Shown piece after piece: positions 34,958-43,646 of a DNA stretch of 64,000 bases. The notes beneath the pieces are model-generated. The model ran no database searches and was not told where the DNA came from. It worked only from the letters and a program-made list of their open reading frames with translations. The stretch is from Rhizobium sp. Root1203 (lineage in GTDB: Bacteria > Pseudomonadota > Alphaproteobacteria > Rhizobiales > Rhizobiaceae). Numbering within the stretch: position 1 is the first letter of the stretch; the number at the start of each line of letters is the position of its first letter. The position numbers were made by a program, and so were the translations under genes. The stretch covers positions 7,296 to 71,295 of the forward strand of contig NZ_LMCW01000011.1 of assembly GCF_001424945.1 (NCBI RefSeq). Reading direction: 5' to 3'.

Positions 34958-36709
34958 ATGAAAGTGAAGTGGAGGAATGACTTGAACGCGTTAGAAGCTG
35001 CACACTACGACAAGGTGCGCGCGATATTCGATATCCTTGAGGGCCGGAGCGAGGCCGACCTTCTCCTGAAAAACCTGAACATTCTCGATGTCCATGGCGA
35101 GACCGTCTATCAGGGCTCGATCCTGGTCTACGACAAGCGTATCATCGCGCTCAATCCAGACGAGGGCATCCTGAAGGTCAAGGAGGTCTTCGATGGCAAG
35201 GGCCTTTATGCGATCCCCGGCCTTATCGACGCCCATATCCATTTCGAGTCCCAGCTGGCGCACCCGACGGCGCTTGCCGAGGCCATGGTGCCCTGCGGCA
35301 CGACGACGATCTATGCCGAGTGCCTGGATCTCTTGAGCGCGGCAGGTGAGGAAGGTGCTGACGCCGCCGAGAAGCTGTTTCGCGACTATGACCAGCTGCC
35401 TTACAGGCTCTACGCCTTCGCGCCGGGCAAGAAGACATCCGCCGATGTCGCCGAGGCCGTTCTCGACATGGAGCCGGTGATCGGGCTCGGCGAGTTCGAG
35501 CACTTCACTTACAGCGCCGGCAGCGACGACGACTTCCGCAAGGCCGCGTGGGTGCGTGCCAAAGGCGGCTTCATGAACGGCCACTGGGGCGTCACCGCCC
35601 TCTCCGATATGATGCTCAACTACCTGCCAGCGATCGGCGTTTCCAACAACCACGACGTCTGGAACGCGAAGGATATCGAAAAGAGCATCCGCTACGGTTT
35701 CCCGACGCACATCAAGTTCGGCGTCGGCTCGAGCGAGGTGATCAAGGTCTTGCTGCGCGCGATCGTCGATCGCAAATGGCCGACCGACAATTTCATGCTC
35801 TGCACCGACAACATCTCCGTCGAGCGCCTGCTGGCCATGGGCCACATGGACTGGATCATCTCGCTCTGCGTCGAGATGGGCATCAATCCGATCCATGCAA
35901 TCAAGATGGCGACCTACAACACGGCGCGGTCCTTCCATATGGAAGACCGGCTCGGTTCGCTGACGCCGGGCCGTTTCGCCGATATCGTCTTGACCGACAG
36001 CCTGTCGAAGATCAATCCCCTCTATGTCTTCAAGGATGGCGCCCTGGTCGCCAGGGATCGCAAGCTCCTGAAGAATGCCGAGATCGATTATTCCGGCATG
36101 TGCAAGAACGGCCTGCCGGGCCTTGGCGACCTGACCCCGGAGCAGCTGGAAATCGTGCCATTGGAGATTTCCCTGGATGGCAGCCAGGGCAAGGTTCTCC
36201 TGTTCGACGTCTATGGTCGCGGCCATGCCAAGTTTCATCAGGAAGTCTGGGTGCCACTGAAAGACGGGAAGGTCGTGGCGGAAGTGGACGGGTTGGAACT
36301 CAGCCGGCTGTCCGTCGTCCAGCGCTATGCCGATGGCAAGCGCCACGTGGTCAACGGGCTGTTTAAGGGCGTGCATGTCAATCGCGGCGCGGTCGCCACC
36401 TTCTGGCCGGCTCCGAAGCCATACTTCGTGGTGGTTGGGCAGGACAGCGCAGACATGTGCCATTGCCTGAGCCGGGTGGATAGCTATGCCGGTGCCTGCG
36501 TTGTTACCGAAAACGGGACGGACAAGGCGGTCATGCGGCTCGACATCTACGGCGTGATGGCAAACATGAACGTAGCCGAGCTGACATCCGCCGCCGGCGC
36601 CATCGATGCCGCGCTTGAGGAACTCGGCAATCGCAACGAGGGAGAGCCGGTGGTGAACAAGCTTCTCAGCCTGTTCATCTCGCTGCACCGGTTCCGTTTC
36701 ATGGCCTGA
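34958..36709 (+). CDS. adenine deaminase-family amidohydrolase
   Basis: 584 residues, length normal for bacterial Ade. Metal-binding HIHFES is in GLIDAHIHFESQLAHP at about 91, then a GTTTIYAECLD strand. Further histidines are in MNGHWG and SNNHDVW, where Ade proteins usually show GHAPG and SDHE. LCTDNISVERLLAMGHMDWI replaces TDDR. The family hydrolyses adenine to hypoxanthine and ammonia; the altered motifs suggest another purine-like ring is possible. ATG 34958 is used, but TTG 34982 is seven bases after GGAGGA and may be the true start. Confidence 0.85.
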   Translation: MKVKWRNDLNALEAAHYDKVRAIFDILEGRSEADLLLKNLNILDVHGETVYQGSILVYDKRIIALNPDEGILKVKEVFDGKGLYAIPGLIDAHIHFESQLAHPTALAEAMVPCGTTTIYAECLDLLSAAGEEGADAAEKLFRDYDQLPYRLYAFAPGKKTSADVAEAVLDMEPVIGLGEFEHFTYSAGSDDDFRKAAWVRAKGGFMNGHWGVTALSDMMLNYLPAIGVSNNHDVWNAKDIEKSIRYGFPTHIKFGVGSSEVIKVLLRAIVDRKWPTDNFMLCTDNISVERLLAMGHMDWIISLCVEMGINPIHAIKMATYNTARSFHMEDRLGSLTPGRFADIVLTDSLSKINPLYVFKDGALVARDRKLLKNAEIDYSGMCKNGLPGLGDLTPEQLEIVPLEISLDGSQGKVLLFDVYGRGHAKFHQEVWVPLKDGKVVAEVDGLELSRLSVVQRYADGKRHVVNGLFKGVHVNRGAVATFWPAPKPYFVVVGQDSADMCHCLSRVDSYAGACVVTENGTDKAVMRLDIYGVMANMNVAELTSAAGAIDAALEELGNRNEGEPVVNKLLSLFISLHRFRFMA

Positions 36710-36729
36710 CCGCGGCAGGAAAAGAGTGC

Positions 36730-36796
36730 CGACAGGTGCGGGGAGCGCCTGTCGGAGAAAGTTGGACGTGAAGAAATGCAGCCGGCTTGAGCCGGC
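36730..36796 (+). promoter_or_regulatory. two intercistronic hairpins
   Basis: The first hairpin (36730-36756) has an 11-bp stem, CCGACAGGTGC/GCGCCTGTCGG with one T-G pair, and loop GGGGA. The second (36781-36796) is GCCGGC-TTGA-GCCGGC. No T-run follows either, so they are not classical terminators. They may protect the deaminase mRNA end, dampen expression of the downstream membrane gene, or act as a sensor. Confidence 0.5.
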
Positions 36797-36839
36797 GAAC
36801 GATCGCAGAAAACCTGCGCAAAATGAGGGAGAACGATCA

Positions 36840-37550
36840 ATGGCACACAATGCGGCGGAAGCCGAAATCGTCGATACCGGCAGTCTGGTCCGTCGCTGGA
36901 TCTTGTATGTGGTCGGCATCTACATCCTGACGTTCGGCGTCAGCCTGGCCATCCGCGCCGGCATCGGCATCTCGCCCCAAAGCAGCCTGACGCGGACGAT
37001 GACCTTGGTCTATGCGCCGCTCAGCCAGGGCACCTACAATTTCATGCTCGAGCTGATCATGCTGTTCCTGACCTATCTGGTCCTGCCGAAGGATTTCAAG
37101 CTCAAGAACTTCGCCTCCCTGATCCCGGCATTCGTGCTGGCGGCATGCCTCGATCTGAACCTGAAGATCACGGAGTTCATCCAGCTCGACGCCTACCACT
37201 GGAAAGTCGTGCTCCTCGTCGTCGGCGATGCGGCGCTTGCCTTCGGCCTGTTCCTGATGATCCGCGCCAATCTCGTGTTGATGCCGATCGACATGTTCGT
37301 CAACACGATCTTCAAGCGAACCGGCTGGAAGTGGGGAAATATCAAGACCGGCTTCGACTGCACGCTGCTCGTCACCTCGACCCTGATCGGTTTGGCCTTC
37401 CTCGGAGAGATCAAGTTCATCCGCGAGGGCACGATCCTCAACGCGATTTTAGTCGGCCAGTACATCAAGCTCTATTTCTTCCTGTTCAGGAAGATCCAGG
37501 CACGGAAAGCGGCACGGGCACTGGAAGGCCTGGAATCGGCGGTTAAATAG
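36840..37550 (+). CDS. YitT/YczE-like membrane protein
   Basis: A 236-residue integral membrane protein with five or six helices, of the YczE/YyaS/YitT group: WILYVVGIYILTFGVSLAIR, GIGISPQSSLTRTMTLVYAP, LVVGDAALAFGLFLMIRANL. ATG 36840 follows GGGAGAACGATCA. It is in an operon with the deaminase-like gene and followed by a terminator. A transport role for the deaminase substrate or product is plausible but is only a context argument. Confidence 0.8.
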   Translation: MAHNAAEAEIVDTGSLVRRWILYVVGIYILTFGVSLAIRAGIGISPQSSLTRTMTLVYAPLSQGTYNFMLELIMLFLTYLVLPKDFKLKNFASLIPAFVLAACLDLNLKITEFIQLDAYHWKVVLLVVGDAALAFGLFLMIRANLVLMPIDMFVNTIFKRTGWKWGNIKTGFDCTLLVTSTLIGLAFLGEIKFIREGTILNAILVGQYIKLYFFLFRKIQARKAARALEGLESAVK

Positions 37551-37573
37551 CTGACAGCGGAACCGAACCGACA

Positions 37574-37606
37574 AGGGGACCGGCTTGCCGGTCCTCTTAT
37601 TTCGTT
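37574..37606 (+). terminator. rho-independent terminator
   Basis: AGGGGACCGGC and GCCGGTCCTCT pair over 11 positions with one wobble, followed by a T-rich stretch. It ends the deaminase/YitT transcript and lies between convergent operons. Confidence 0.75.
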
Positions 37607-37620
37607 TCCTGTAGAGCGGT

Positions 37621-38973
37621 TCACGCTGTCGGGAAATCCGCGAGCATGCCATAGGAAGGCAATGTCCTGTTGGAGAAGACCCCCTTGCGGAGGATGACTC
37701 GGTCCGAGTGCGGGCGGGCGATGACCTGGTCGAGGCTCCATGCCTCCAAGATCATCAGGTCTGCAGGACGGCCGACACCGATCGTGCCGGCGTCGATGCC
37801 CATGATGCCGGCCGCTGCCGGGCCGGCAAGAGCGACCGCATCCGCATAAGGGTGGTCGAGGTGCAGGATGCGTACCGACTGTCGCCAGGTGTCCAGCATG
37901 TCGTGATCGCCATAGGCAAAGAACGGATCGCGACAGTTGTCGCCAGCAGCGGCGACCGAAATGCCGGCCGCGCGCAATTCCTGCACGGGCGTCACCCCGC
38001 GCCAGCGTGGCGTGCGGCCGTCTTGGCGGTCCTGGAGATACATGTTGACAGTTGGCAGCGTGACGATCGAAAGCCCTGCATCGGAAAGCAGCGAGATCCG
38101 GTCGCGCAATTCATTCTCGCTCAAAAGCGCAAGTGAACAGCAGTGGCCGCAGGTCACGCGCCCCTCGTAGCTATGGCGAATGGCGGCACGCGCCACATGC
38201 GGCAACGCATCGGCCTGTGCCGCCTCGTCGACATGCAGATCGACACCTAGTTCCCGTTCCTTCGCCAGTGCAAACAGCCGGTCGAGCAGCAGATCGATGT
38301 CGTCGAGACCCGAACCATGCGTACCCCCGGAAGCGCGTGTCACGCCACCGAGCAAGCCGCCGTGATTGGCAATGATATCTGCTAGGCGCGCGCCGTAATC
38401 GTCGCGATAGACATCGAGCGGCACGAGGCCGGCGGCCTGCAGGGTGATGCTGCCCTTCCAGCGTTCGCGCACCTCTGCGAACACACTCCAAGTGATTTCC
38501 GCCTGTCCCTCGTGGCTGTCGAGATGGGTGCGGATGGCGGCCACTCCATGGGCGTCGGCCGTTGCAAGGCCGAATTCCATCCGCCGCAGGAGGTCGTCGG
38601 CATTCCAGTGGGCGAGACGGTCTGCCGTCGTTGCGGCACGAGCACCCGGATGCGTGCCGCCGGAACCGGGTGCCCGCCTGACGGTATGGGCCTTGTCCAG
38701 ATGGGCATGCGCGTCGATCAGAAGCGGCCAGACATGGCGGTCGTCGAGCGCGATGGTATCGTTACTGTGGTCGGCAAGGGCGGGCGCTATTCTCGCGATC
38801 CTGCCATTCTCGATCAGAATATCGAGTCGGGCCGAACCGTCCCGGTCCACCTCCGCACCAACTGGCACGTCATCGGCAAGCAGCGCGACCGGAATGCGCG
38901 CCTTCGCAAGACGAATGCGCTCAGGTCTCGCCAGACGGGCGGCAAGGCTGGGAAACAGGGAAAGATCGTTCAT
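37621..38973 (-). CDS. cytosine deaminase-like amidohydrolase
   Basis: A 450-residue metal-dependent amidohydrolase of the CodA/AtzC group. DAHAHLDKAH at about 88 corresponds to the HLDKT metal motif, with THLDSHEGQ at about 154, DLHVDEAAQ at about 246, GHCCSLALL at about 275 and AGDNCRDPFFAYGD at about 345 (metal-binding Asp). Family members deaminate cytosine, isoguanine or related rings. Last gene of the minus-strand locus, 32 bp after the LysR gene, and probably the downstream enzyme of the imported nucleobase-like compound. Substrate not decidable from sequence. Confidence 0.85.
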   Translation of the reverse strand: MNDLSLFPSLAARLARPERIRLAKARIPVALLADDVPVGAEVDRDGSARLDILIENGRIARIAPALADHSNDTIALDDRHVWPLLIDAHAHLDKAHTVRRAPGSGGTHPGARAATTADRLAHWNADDLLRRMEFGLATADAHGVAAIRTHLDSHEGQAEITWSVFAEVRERWKGSITLQAAGLVPLDVYRDDYGARLADIIANHGGLLGGVTRASGGTHGSGLDDIDLLLDRLFALAKERELGVDLHVDEAAQADALPHVARAAIRHSYEGRVTCGHCCSLALLSENELRDRISLLSDAGLSIVTLPTVNMYLQDRQDGRTPRWRGVTPVQELRAAGISVAAAGDNCRDPFFAYGDHDMLDTWRQSVRILHLDHPYADAVALAGPAAAGIMGIDAGTIGVGRPADLMILEAWSLDQVIARPHSDRVILRKGVFSNRTLPSYGMLADFPTA

Positions 38974-39005
38974 GGTGGGTCTCTATTGGATAGGTTGCCG
39001 AGCAG

Positions 39006-39908
39006 TCAGCTCTCGTCGAACGAGGCCAGCAGGCGCTCCTGCGCAAATTGCATGAAATGGCTGCCGGCCGGTGAAAGTGAGCCGCGTGCGCGGTGGAGGA
39101 TATTCAGCCTTTGCAGCGAGCCGGTTCCCGTCAGCGGGATAAACACCAGTTCGCCAGCAGCCATTTCGCGGTCGACGTCGAGCCGGTTGAGGAAGGTAAT
39201 ATGCGGGGCCGTCCGGGCAAGGCGCTTCATTAGTTCCATCGAATTGGTCTCGACGACTGGAACAAGGGTTGCCCGCGCCGGCGCTGTCGCCTCGACGACT
39301 TCACGAAGCGACAGCGATCGATCCGCCAGAACAAGAGGAAAAAGCAGGCAATCCGACATGCGAACGGTCTTGCGGGTCGCGAGTGGGTGGCTCGGCGCGA
39401 CAACCGCGCCCAACGCATGCCGGAACTCGGCGGCGCGCTGCAGGCGGGTGTCATCCGACAGGTTGTAAGCGATCGCAAGATCGGCTTGGCCGAGCGCCAC
39501 CATCTCGGCGACGGCCGTCCGGTCGCCGACCATGATCCGCAGGCTGACCTGCGGATGTTTTTCGCGATAGGCGGCAACGATCTCGGCGACCCGCCCGGCG
39601 GCAAGCGTCGCCATGGTGGCGATCGCCACCTCGCCGCGGGTGAGGCCCTTGAGAGACTGGATTTGGACACGCATTCGCTGATGTGCCTGTAAGGTCTCGC
39701 GAATGTGCTGGATCAGAATTTCGCCGGAACTCGTGAGTTTCAGGCCGCGCGGCAGGCGCTCGAAAATGGGCGCCTGCAGCTCTTCCTCAAGCTCCAGGAT
39801 ATATCGGTTCACCGCAGAGGCGGCGACATGCAAGGTCTTCGCCGCCTTGCGTATGGAGCCCTGTCGGGCCACCTCGTCGATATAACGCAGCGCGCGTCCA
39901 TGAAGCAT
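39006..39908 (-). CDS. LysR-family transcriptional regulator
   Basis: 300 residues. HTH: LRYIDEVARQGSIRKAAKTL and HVAASAVNRYILELEEELQA; effector domain from about 90. I start at ATG 39908 (MLHGRALRYIDE), aligned with the paralogue at 33924 which begins MLHSRVLRYIDE; a 25-codon extension upstream overlaps nothing useful. It sits between the oxygenase and deaminase genes in the same direction, so it is probably cotranscribed with the genes it controls. Confidence 0.9.
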   Translation of the reverse strand: MLHGRALRYIDEVARQGSIRKAAKTLHVAASAVNRYILELEEELQAPIFERLPRGLKLTSSGEILIQHIRETLQAHQRMRVQIQSLKGLTRGEVAIATMATLAAGRVAEIVAAYREKHPQVSLRIMVGDRTAVAEMVALGQADLAIAYNLSDDTRLQRAAEFRHALGAVVAPSHPLATRKTVRMSDCLLFPLVLADRSLSLREVVEATAPARATLVPVVETNSMELMKRLARTAPHITFLNRLDVDREMAAGELVFIPLTGTGSLQRLNILHRARGSLSPAGSHFMQFAQERLLASFDES

Positions 39909-39979
39909 GATGGGTCCGTTGCCTGGCGGGAGTCGGATTGACAGTTCCACGATGTCACCGCAACGCACCATCTTCAACG

Positions 39980-40975
39980 TCACTTCTTGGCGAAATTTGC
40001 GTTGATGCGCCGAGTCAGGTATTCCCCGGCCGTGATCGGCTCGTATTTGCCGAGCGGACCTTGCATGACGGCATCGCGGTTTGCCTGGCAGAAGAAGGGC
40101 AGAGACAGGCGCCGGCCCATATACTCATCCTCGCGTGGCATGCGTACCCGGTGTAGCGTCGACTGGAGCTGGTCGTCCGACCAGCGCATCAGCATGTCGC
40201 CGATGTTGCACGTGATGTAGCCTTTGCGCGGTGGAACATCCGTCCATTCCTTCAGTGCAGCATCCTTGCCCGGGCACACCTGCAGCCCACCTTCGCCTTC
40301 CTTCTGGTGAAGGATGGTCAGGCAATCGAAGTCCGAGTGCGCGCCGGCACGCCACGAGGTAAAGTCTTCAGGCTTGGCGCCTTCCATCGACATGTAGTGG
40401 ATGAGCCGAAGCGTCGACTGGTATTGGTCCGAGGATGGATCATGCGCCACGGTGAAGAAATCCTCGGCAAAGCCCATCTTCAGTGCGAAGCAGGAGAGGA
40501 TGCGCATGCCGAGTTCCCAGTTCTGGCGTTCGAAGTGGAGCATCTTTTCCCTGAAACCCGGAAGATCGTCTTCGCTTGGCCACAGGTTGAGGCGGATCAT
40601 GTCCGGTCGGGTGAGCTGGAAGCTTTCCTTGTTATCAGGCGTGCCGGTGGAGGGGCGGACCTGCTCCTTGAATTCCCAGCCGGCATTGATGCCTTTCGGC
40701 ATCGGGGTTTTCGCTTTCACCATCGCCGGCAGTTCGAAGAACGTCCATGCCGTGTCGAAGGCGGCGTCGATATCGTCCTGGGCGATGCCGTGATTGTAGA
40801 CCTGAAAGAAACCGATATCGACAGAGGCCTGCCAGAGCGCATCGGCGATCTCCTGCTTTCGGTTGTCGAAGTCGGAAAGGTCGATGACTGGGATTTCCCG
40901 GTAAACGGTGGTGCCCATGCCGCCGATGGTCGCTTCCTTGGCGAGTTCGGCGAGGGTGTCTGTCTGGATGTTCAT
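39980..40975 (-). CDS. 2-oxoglutarate/Fe(II) oxygenase, isopenicillin N synthase family
   Basis: 331 residues. The N-terminal DIOX_N block is IPVIDLSDFDNRKQEIADAL with GFFQVYNHGI. Iron ligands are HSD in AGAHSDFDCLTIL at about 222 and His in STLHRVRMP at about 285; the 2-oxoglutarate Arg-x-Ser is in RRLSLPFF. It hydroxylates or demethylates a small molecule using O2. ATG 40975 is preceded by GGAGAATGGT. A structured element and a UUCG hairpin lie directly upstream. In this setting a nucleobase-like substrate is the best inference. Confidence 0.88.
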   Translation of the reverse strand: MNIQTDTLAELAKEATIGGMGTTVYREIPVIDLSDFDNRKQEIADALWQASVDIGFFQVYNHGIAQDDIDAAFDTAWTFFELPAMVKAKTPMPKGINAGWEFKEQVRPSTGTPDNKESFQLTRPDMIRLNLWPSEDDLPGFREKMLHFERQNWELGMRILSCFALKMGFAEDFFTVAHDPSSDQYQSTLRLIHYMSMEGAKPEDFTSWRAGAHSDFDCLTILHQKEGEGGLQVCPGKDAALKEWTDVPPRKGYITCNIGDMLMRWSDDQLQSTLHRVRMPREDEYMGRRLSLPFFCQANRDAVMQGPLGKYEPITAGEYLTRRINANFAKK

Positions 40976-40995
40976 ACCATTCTCCATGAGCGAAT

Positions 40996-41009
40996 GCCGG
41001 CGAACCGGC
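40996..41009 (-). promoter_or_regulatory. UUCG hairpin before the oxygenase start
   Basis: Transcript GCCGG-UUCG-CCGGC, a very stable tetraloop hairpin, six bases after the riboswitch-like element and about ten bases before the ribosome site. It probably belongs to the expression platform. Confidence 0.55.
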
Positions 41010-41015
41010 GGTTGA

Positions 41016-41054
41016 GGAGCAATGTCCGGGGCAGGGCCCGACTGCTTCTACTCC
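41016..41054 (-). promoter_or_regulatory. candidate NMT1-motif (xanthine-I) riboswitch, copy 2
   Basis: Transcript: GGAG stem, UAGAAGC internal strand, GUC with a GC hairpin, then GGACAUUG and closing CUCC. The loop elements are identical to copy 1 at 43871-43911, while the outer stem changes from CGAG/CUCG to GGAG/CUCC and the inner hairpin differs in sequence but keeps pairing. The closing CUCC is complementary to the GGAG ribosome site of the oxygenase gene (40982-40985). The ligand name is from memory of the NMT1 consensus and its gene context, not from a search. Confidence 0.6.
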
Positions 41055-41062
41055 GGATGGGG

Positions 41063-41914
41063 TTAGCCGTTCTTCGGCAGGCTCCAGGGAAAGAGGAGCT
41101 TCTGCGTCAGGACTACGGCCTGAAACAGCAAGAGCGACATTGCGGCGAGCACCAGCAGGCCGGCCCACGCCTGCGGCAGCTTGAACAGCGAGGTCGAGAG
41201 CTGGATGAAATAACCGACACCGGCTTCCGATGCGCAGAACTCCGCAACGACGGCGCCGATGATGGCAAGGGTGATAGAGATTTTCAACGCCGAGAAAATG
41301 TAAGGCACCGCGAACGGCAGGCGGATCTGGGTGATCTCGCGGAAGCCAGAGGCGCGCAGGCTGCGCGACAGCTCGATCAGCTCCGGCGGCGTCGCGGCAA
41401 GGCCCGTTGCCGTGGAGACGACGAGCGGAAAGAAAGTGATGAGGCAGGTGATGACAATGCGCGGCGCATCGCCGGCCCCGAGCACCACGATGATGATCGG
41501 CGCAATCGCCACCACCGGCGTCGACTGCACGACGACAAGCAGCGGATAGAGCGTTCGCGACAGGAACGGCGAGCGCATCATGACGACGGCAAGCGGAATG
41601 GCGATGACGATGGACATCGCATAACCGATCAGCGCCACCCGCAACGTCGCGGTGATGTGGCCCACCCAGCGCTCGAAGCCGATGGAGGAGAACGAGCCGA
41701 GGATAGCGCTCGGCGGCGGCAGCAGATAGGTCGGGATCGATAGGAGCCGCGCCGCCGCTTCCCACAGCAACACCGTGCTGATTAGGGCCGCTGCGGTCGT
41801 GATGCCCGGAAATGCCAGCATCTGTTTCAGGAGAGCGACCGGCGTACGGCTCTGCATGACGTCATGCCGCATGACGGAGGAGGAGAAGATCGCGGAGGTA
41901 ATCGGTGAGGTCAT
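41063..41914 (-). CDS. ABC transporter permease (SsuC/TauC type)
   Basis: 283 residues with six transmembrane helices and the EAA loop ELSRSLRASGFREITQIRLP typical of permeases for taurine, sulfonate and pyrimidine-like substrates. Start uncertain: ATG 41914 follows AAGGACAAGG but overlaps the ATPase gene by 53 bp; ATG 41872 or 41857 would avoid most of this but lack ribosome sites. It works with the ATPase and binding protein encoded just upstream. Confidence 0.85.
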   Translation of the reverse strand: MTSPITSAIFSSSVMRHDVMQSRTPVALLKQMLAFPGITTAAALISTVLLWEAAARLLSIPTYLLPPPSAILGSFSSIGFERWVGHITATLRVALIGYAMSIVIAIPLAVVMMRSPFLSRTLYPLLVVVQSTPVVAIAPIIIVVLGAGDAPRIVITCLITFFPLVVSTATGLAATPPELIELSRSLRASGFREITQIRLPFAVPYIFSALKISITLAIIGAVVAEFCASEAGVGYFIQLSTSLFKLPQAWAGLLVLAAMSLLLFQAVVLTQKLLFPWSLPKNG

Positions 41915-42635
41915 GGATGGCCTTGTCCTTTGCAGTTTCAGGGCCACGCGGGCGGCCGACGGGAACGGTGACTTCGGTCAGGATCGAGCCCGGCCTTCCG
42001 GTCATTACCAGCACGCGGTCGGACAGCAGCGCCGCCTCGCTGACGGAGTGGGTGATGAAGACGACGGTCTTCGGACGCTCAGAAAAGATGCGCACCAGAT
42101 CGAAGCCCATCACCTCGCGCGTCAGGGCATCCAGCGCCGAGAAGGGTTCGTCCATCAGCAGGATATCCGGGTCCATGAGCAGCGCGCGGGCAATGCCGAC
42201 ACGCTGCTGCATGCCGCCGGAGAGTTCGTCCGGCAGGCGCTTCGCAAAGCCGGAAAGTCCGACCATCCTCAGCAGCTCGCTCGCTCGCTCGCGCTCCTCT
42301 GCGGTCACCCGGCCTGTCTTATGACGGGCGGGAAAGACGACATTTTCTTCAACGGTGGCCCAGGGAAGCAGTGTCGGCTTCTGGAAGACGATGCCGATGT
42401 CGTCACGCGGGGCCGTCACAGGCAGGCCGAACACCTCAACCGAGCCGGACGTCGGCTTCAACAGGCCGGCGATCATCCGCAGCAGCGTGGATTTCCCGCA
42501 ACCCGATGGGCCGAGGATCGAGACGAACTCATGCCGGGCCACATCGAAACCGACGTCGCGCAGCGCTTCAGTGCGCCCGGAGCGGGTTTCGAAAACCTGT
42601 CCCAGCCGGTCGAAGCGGATAGCGGGCATCGCCAT
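41862..42635 (-). CDS. ABC transporter ATP-binding protein
   Basis: 257 residues: Walker A GPSGCGKSTLL at about 43, Q-loop VFQKPTLLPW, signature LSGGMQQR at about 140, Walker B ILLMDEPFSALD and switch His in FITHSVSEA. It belongs to the NitT/TauT/SsuB family. Five bases separate it from the binding-protein gene stop, so the genes are one operon. Confidence 0.92.
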   Translation of the reverse strand: MAMPAIRFDRLGQVFETRSGRTEALRDVGFDVARHEFVSILGPSGCGKSTLLRMIAGLLKPTSGSVEVFGLPVTAPRDDIGIVFQKPTLLPWATVEENVVFPARHKTGRVTAEERERASELLRMVGLSGFAKRLPDELSGGMQQRVGIARALLMDPDILLMDEPFSALDALTREVMGFDLVRIFSERPKTVVFITHSVSEAALLSDRVLVMTGRPGSILTEVTVPVGRPRGPETAKDKAIHDLTDYLRDLLLLRHAA

Positions 42636-42640
42636 GGCGA

Positions 42641-43630
42641 CTACTCCGTTACAGCGAAGGTGCGGTTGACCATGGTTTCCGGATCGAGCTTGGCCGCGTC
42701 GATGCCCTGCGCTTCAGAGACACGGCGCCATGTTTCGGCGAGGCGGACGGTTTCGAAGACGCCGAGGCCGTCCTTCTCCGTCACTTCATTGAAGATCAGC
42801 GGAATCGTGTCTTTGAGCGAACCTTGGACATCTTCCGAGCCGAGTTCCGGTACAATGGCGGTGACAGCCGCGGCAGCCTTCTCGGGATTTTCCTTTGCGA
42901 ACACGACCGATTTCCTGTAGGCGGCGACGAAGCGGGCGGCAACCTGAGGGCGCTTGGCCAGGAAATCATCGCTGGCGATGAGAGATGCGGAGTAGAGTTC
43001 GAGACCGGCTGCGGACCACGGCAGCGCTACGATCTCCTTGCCAGCTTCCTTGCCCTGATTGCTGTAGCGCGTCAGGTCGGTCATCCAGGCGATGATGCCG
43101 TCGGCATTGCCAGTCATCAGCATCGGGCCGAGCGCGCCGGGTTCGGCCTTGATAAGCTTCACATCCGCCATATCGATCCCGGCATCCTTTAGCACCAGCG
43201 GCAGGTAGACATTCGACGATGTGAAGGGGGACGTGGCGATCGTCTTGCCCTTGACGTCGGCTACGCTTGCGATGGAGCCGCCCTTTGCGACATAGAAGGC
43301 ATGCGGGCCCTTGTTGAACAGCGACATGACCGCCGTGACCTTGACGCCTTCATTGGCGCGGGCGGCCATCAGGGCGCCGATATCCGAAACGCCAATGTCG
43401 GAGGATCCGGCAGCAAGGCGCGAGATTGCGTCGGTCGAGCCGCGTCCGGAAGCGATCTCCACCTCAAGGCCGGCTTCCGAACAGAAGCCTTCATGGATGC
43501 AGACATAGATCGGCGCCTTGTCGCCGCCCGGCAGCCAGTCGAGCTGAAAAATCACCTTGTCGGCGGCGGATGCGGCGCCGGCGGAAAGGGTTGCGGCAAG
43601 TGCATAGGAGGCAAGCTTGGTGCGAGACAT
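42641..43630 (-). CDS. NMT1-type ABC substrate-binding protein
   Basis: 329 residues with a Sec signal peptide (LASYALAATLSAGAASAAD). The NMT1/THI5-like fold shows FQLDWLPGGDKAPIYVCIHE, EVEIASGRGSTDAISRLAAG and AWMTDLTRYSNQGKEAGKEI. Such proteins bind thiamine-precursor pyrimidines, riboflavin, formylaminopyrimidine or other ring compounds. The association with the riboswitch-like element and two ring deaminases suggests a purine or pyrimidine ligand. A 64-residue frame and a regulatory element lie directly upstream. Confidence 0.9.
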   Translation of the reverse strand: MSRTKLASYALAATLSAGAASAADKVIFQLDWLPGGDKAPIYVCIHEGFCSEAGLEVEIASGRGSTDAISRLAAGSSDIGVSDIGALMAARANEGVKVTAVMSLFNKGPHAFYVAKGGSIASVADVKGKTIATSPFTSSNVYLPLVLKDAGIDMADVKLIKAEPGALGPMLMTGNADGIIAWMTDLTRYSNQGKEAGKEIVALPWSAAGLELYSASLIASDDFLAKRPQVAARFVAAYRKSVVFAKENPEKAAAAVTAIVPELGSEDVQGSLKDTIPLIFNEVTEKDGLGVFETVRLAETWRRVSEAQGIDAAKLDPETMVNRTFAVTE

Positions 43631-43646
43631 GGGCGACCTTTCGCAA

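Noticed and set aside
36781..36796. Mini-ykkC (guanidine-II) riboswitch, because two hairpins precede a membrane protein gene
   Set aside because: The loops are GGGGA and TTGA, not the ACGR loops that define that class.
34991..36919. A 642-codon minus frame opposite the adenine-deaminase-like gene
   Set aside because: It is His- and Asp-rich, as antisense frames of high-GC genes are, and the plus strand encodes a clear enzyme family over the same DNA.
40307..41743. A 478-codon plus frame opposite the oxygenase and permease genes
   Set aside because: Arg/Glu/His-rich composition with no fold; the minus strand carries recognisable oxygenase and ABC permease motifs.
41775..42920. A 381-codon plus frame opposite the ABC ATPase gene
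   Set aside because: Antisense shadow; Walker and signature motifs are on the minus strand.
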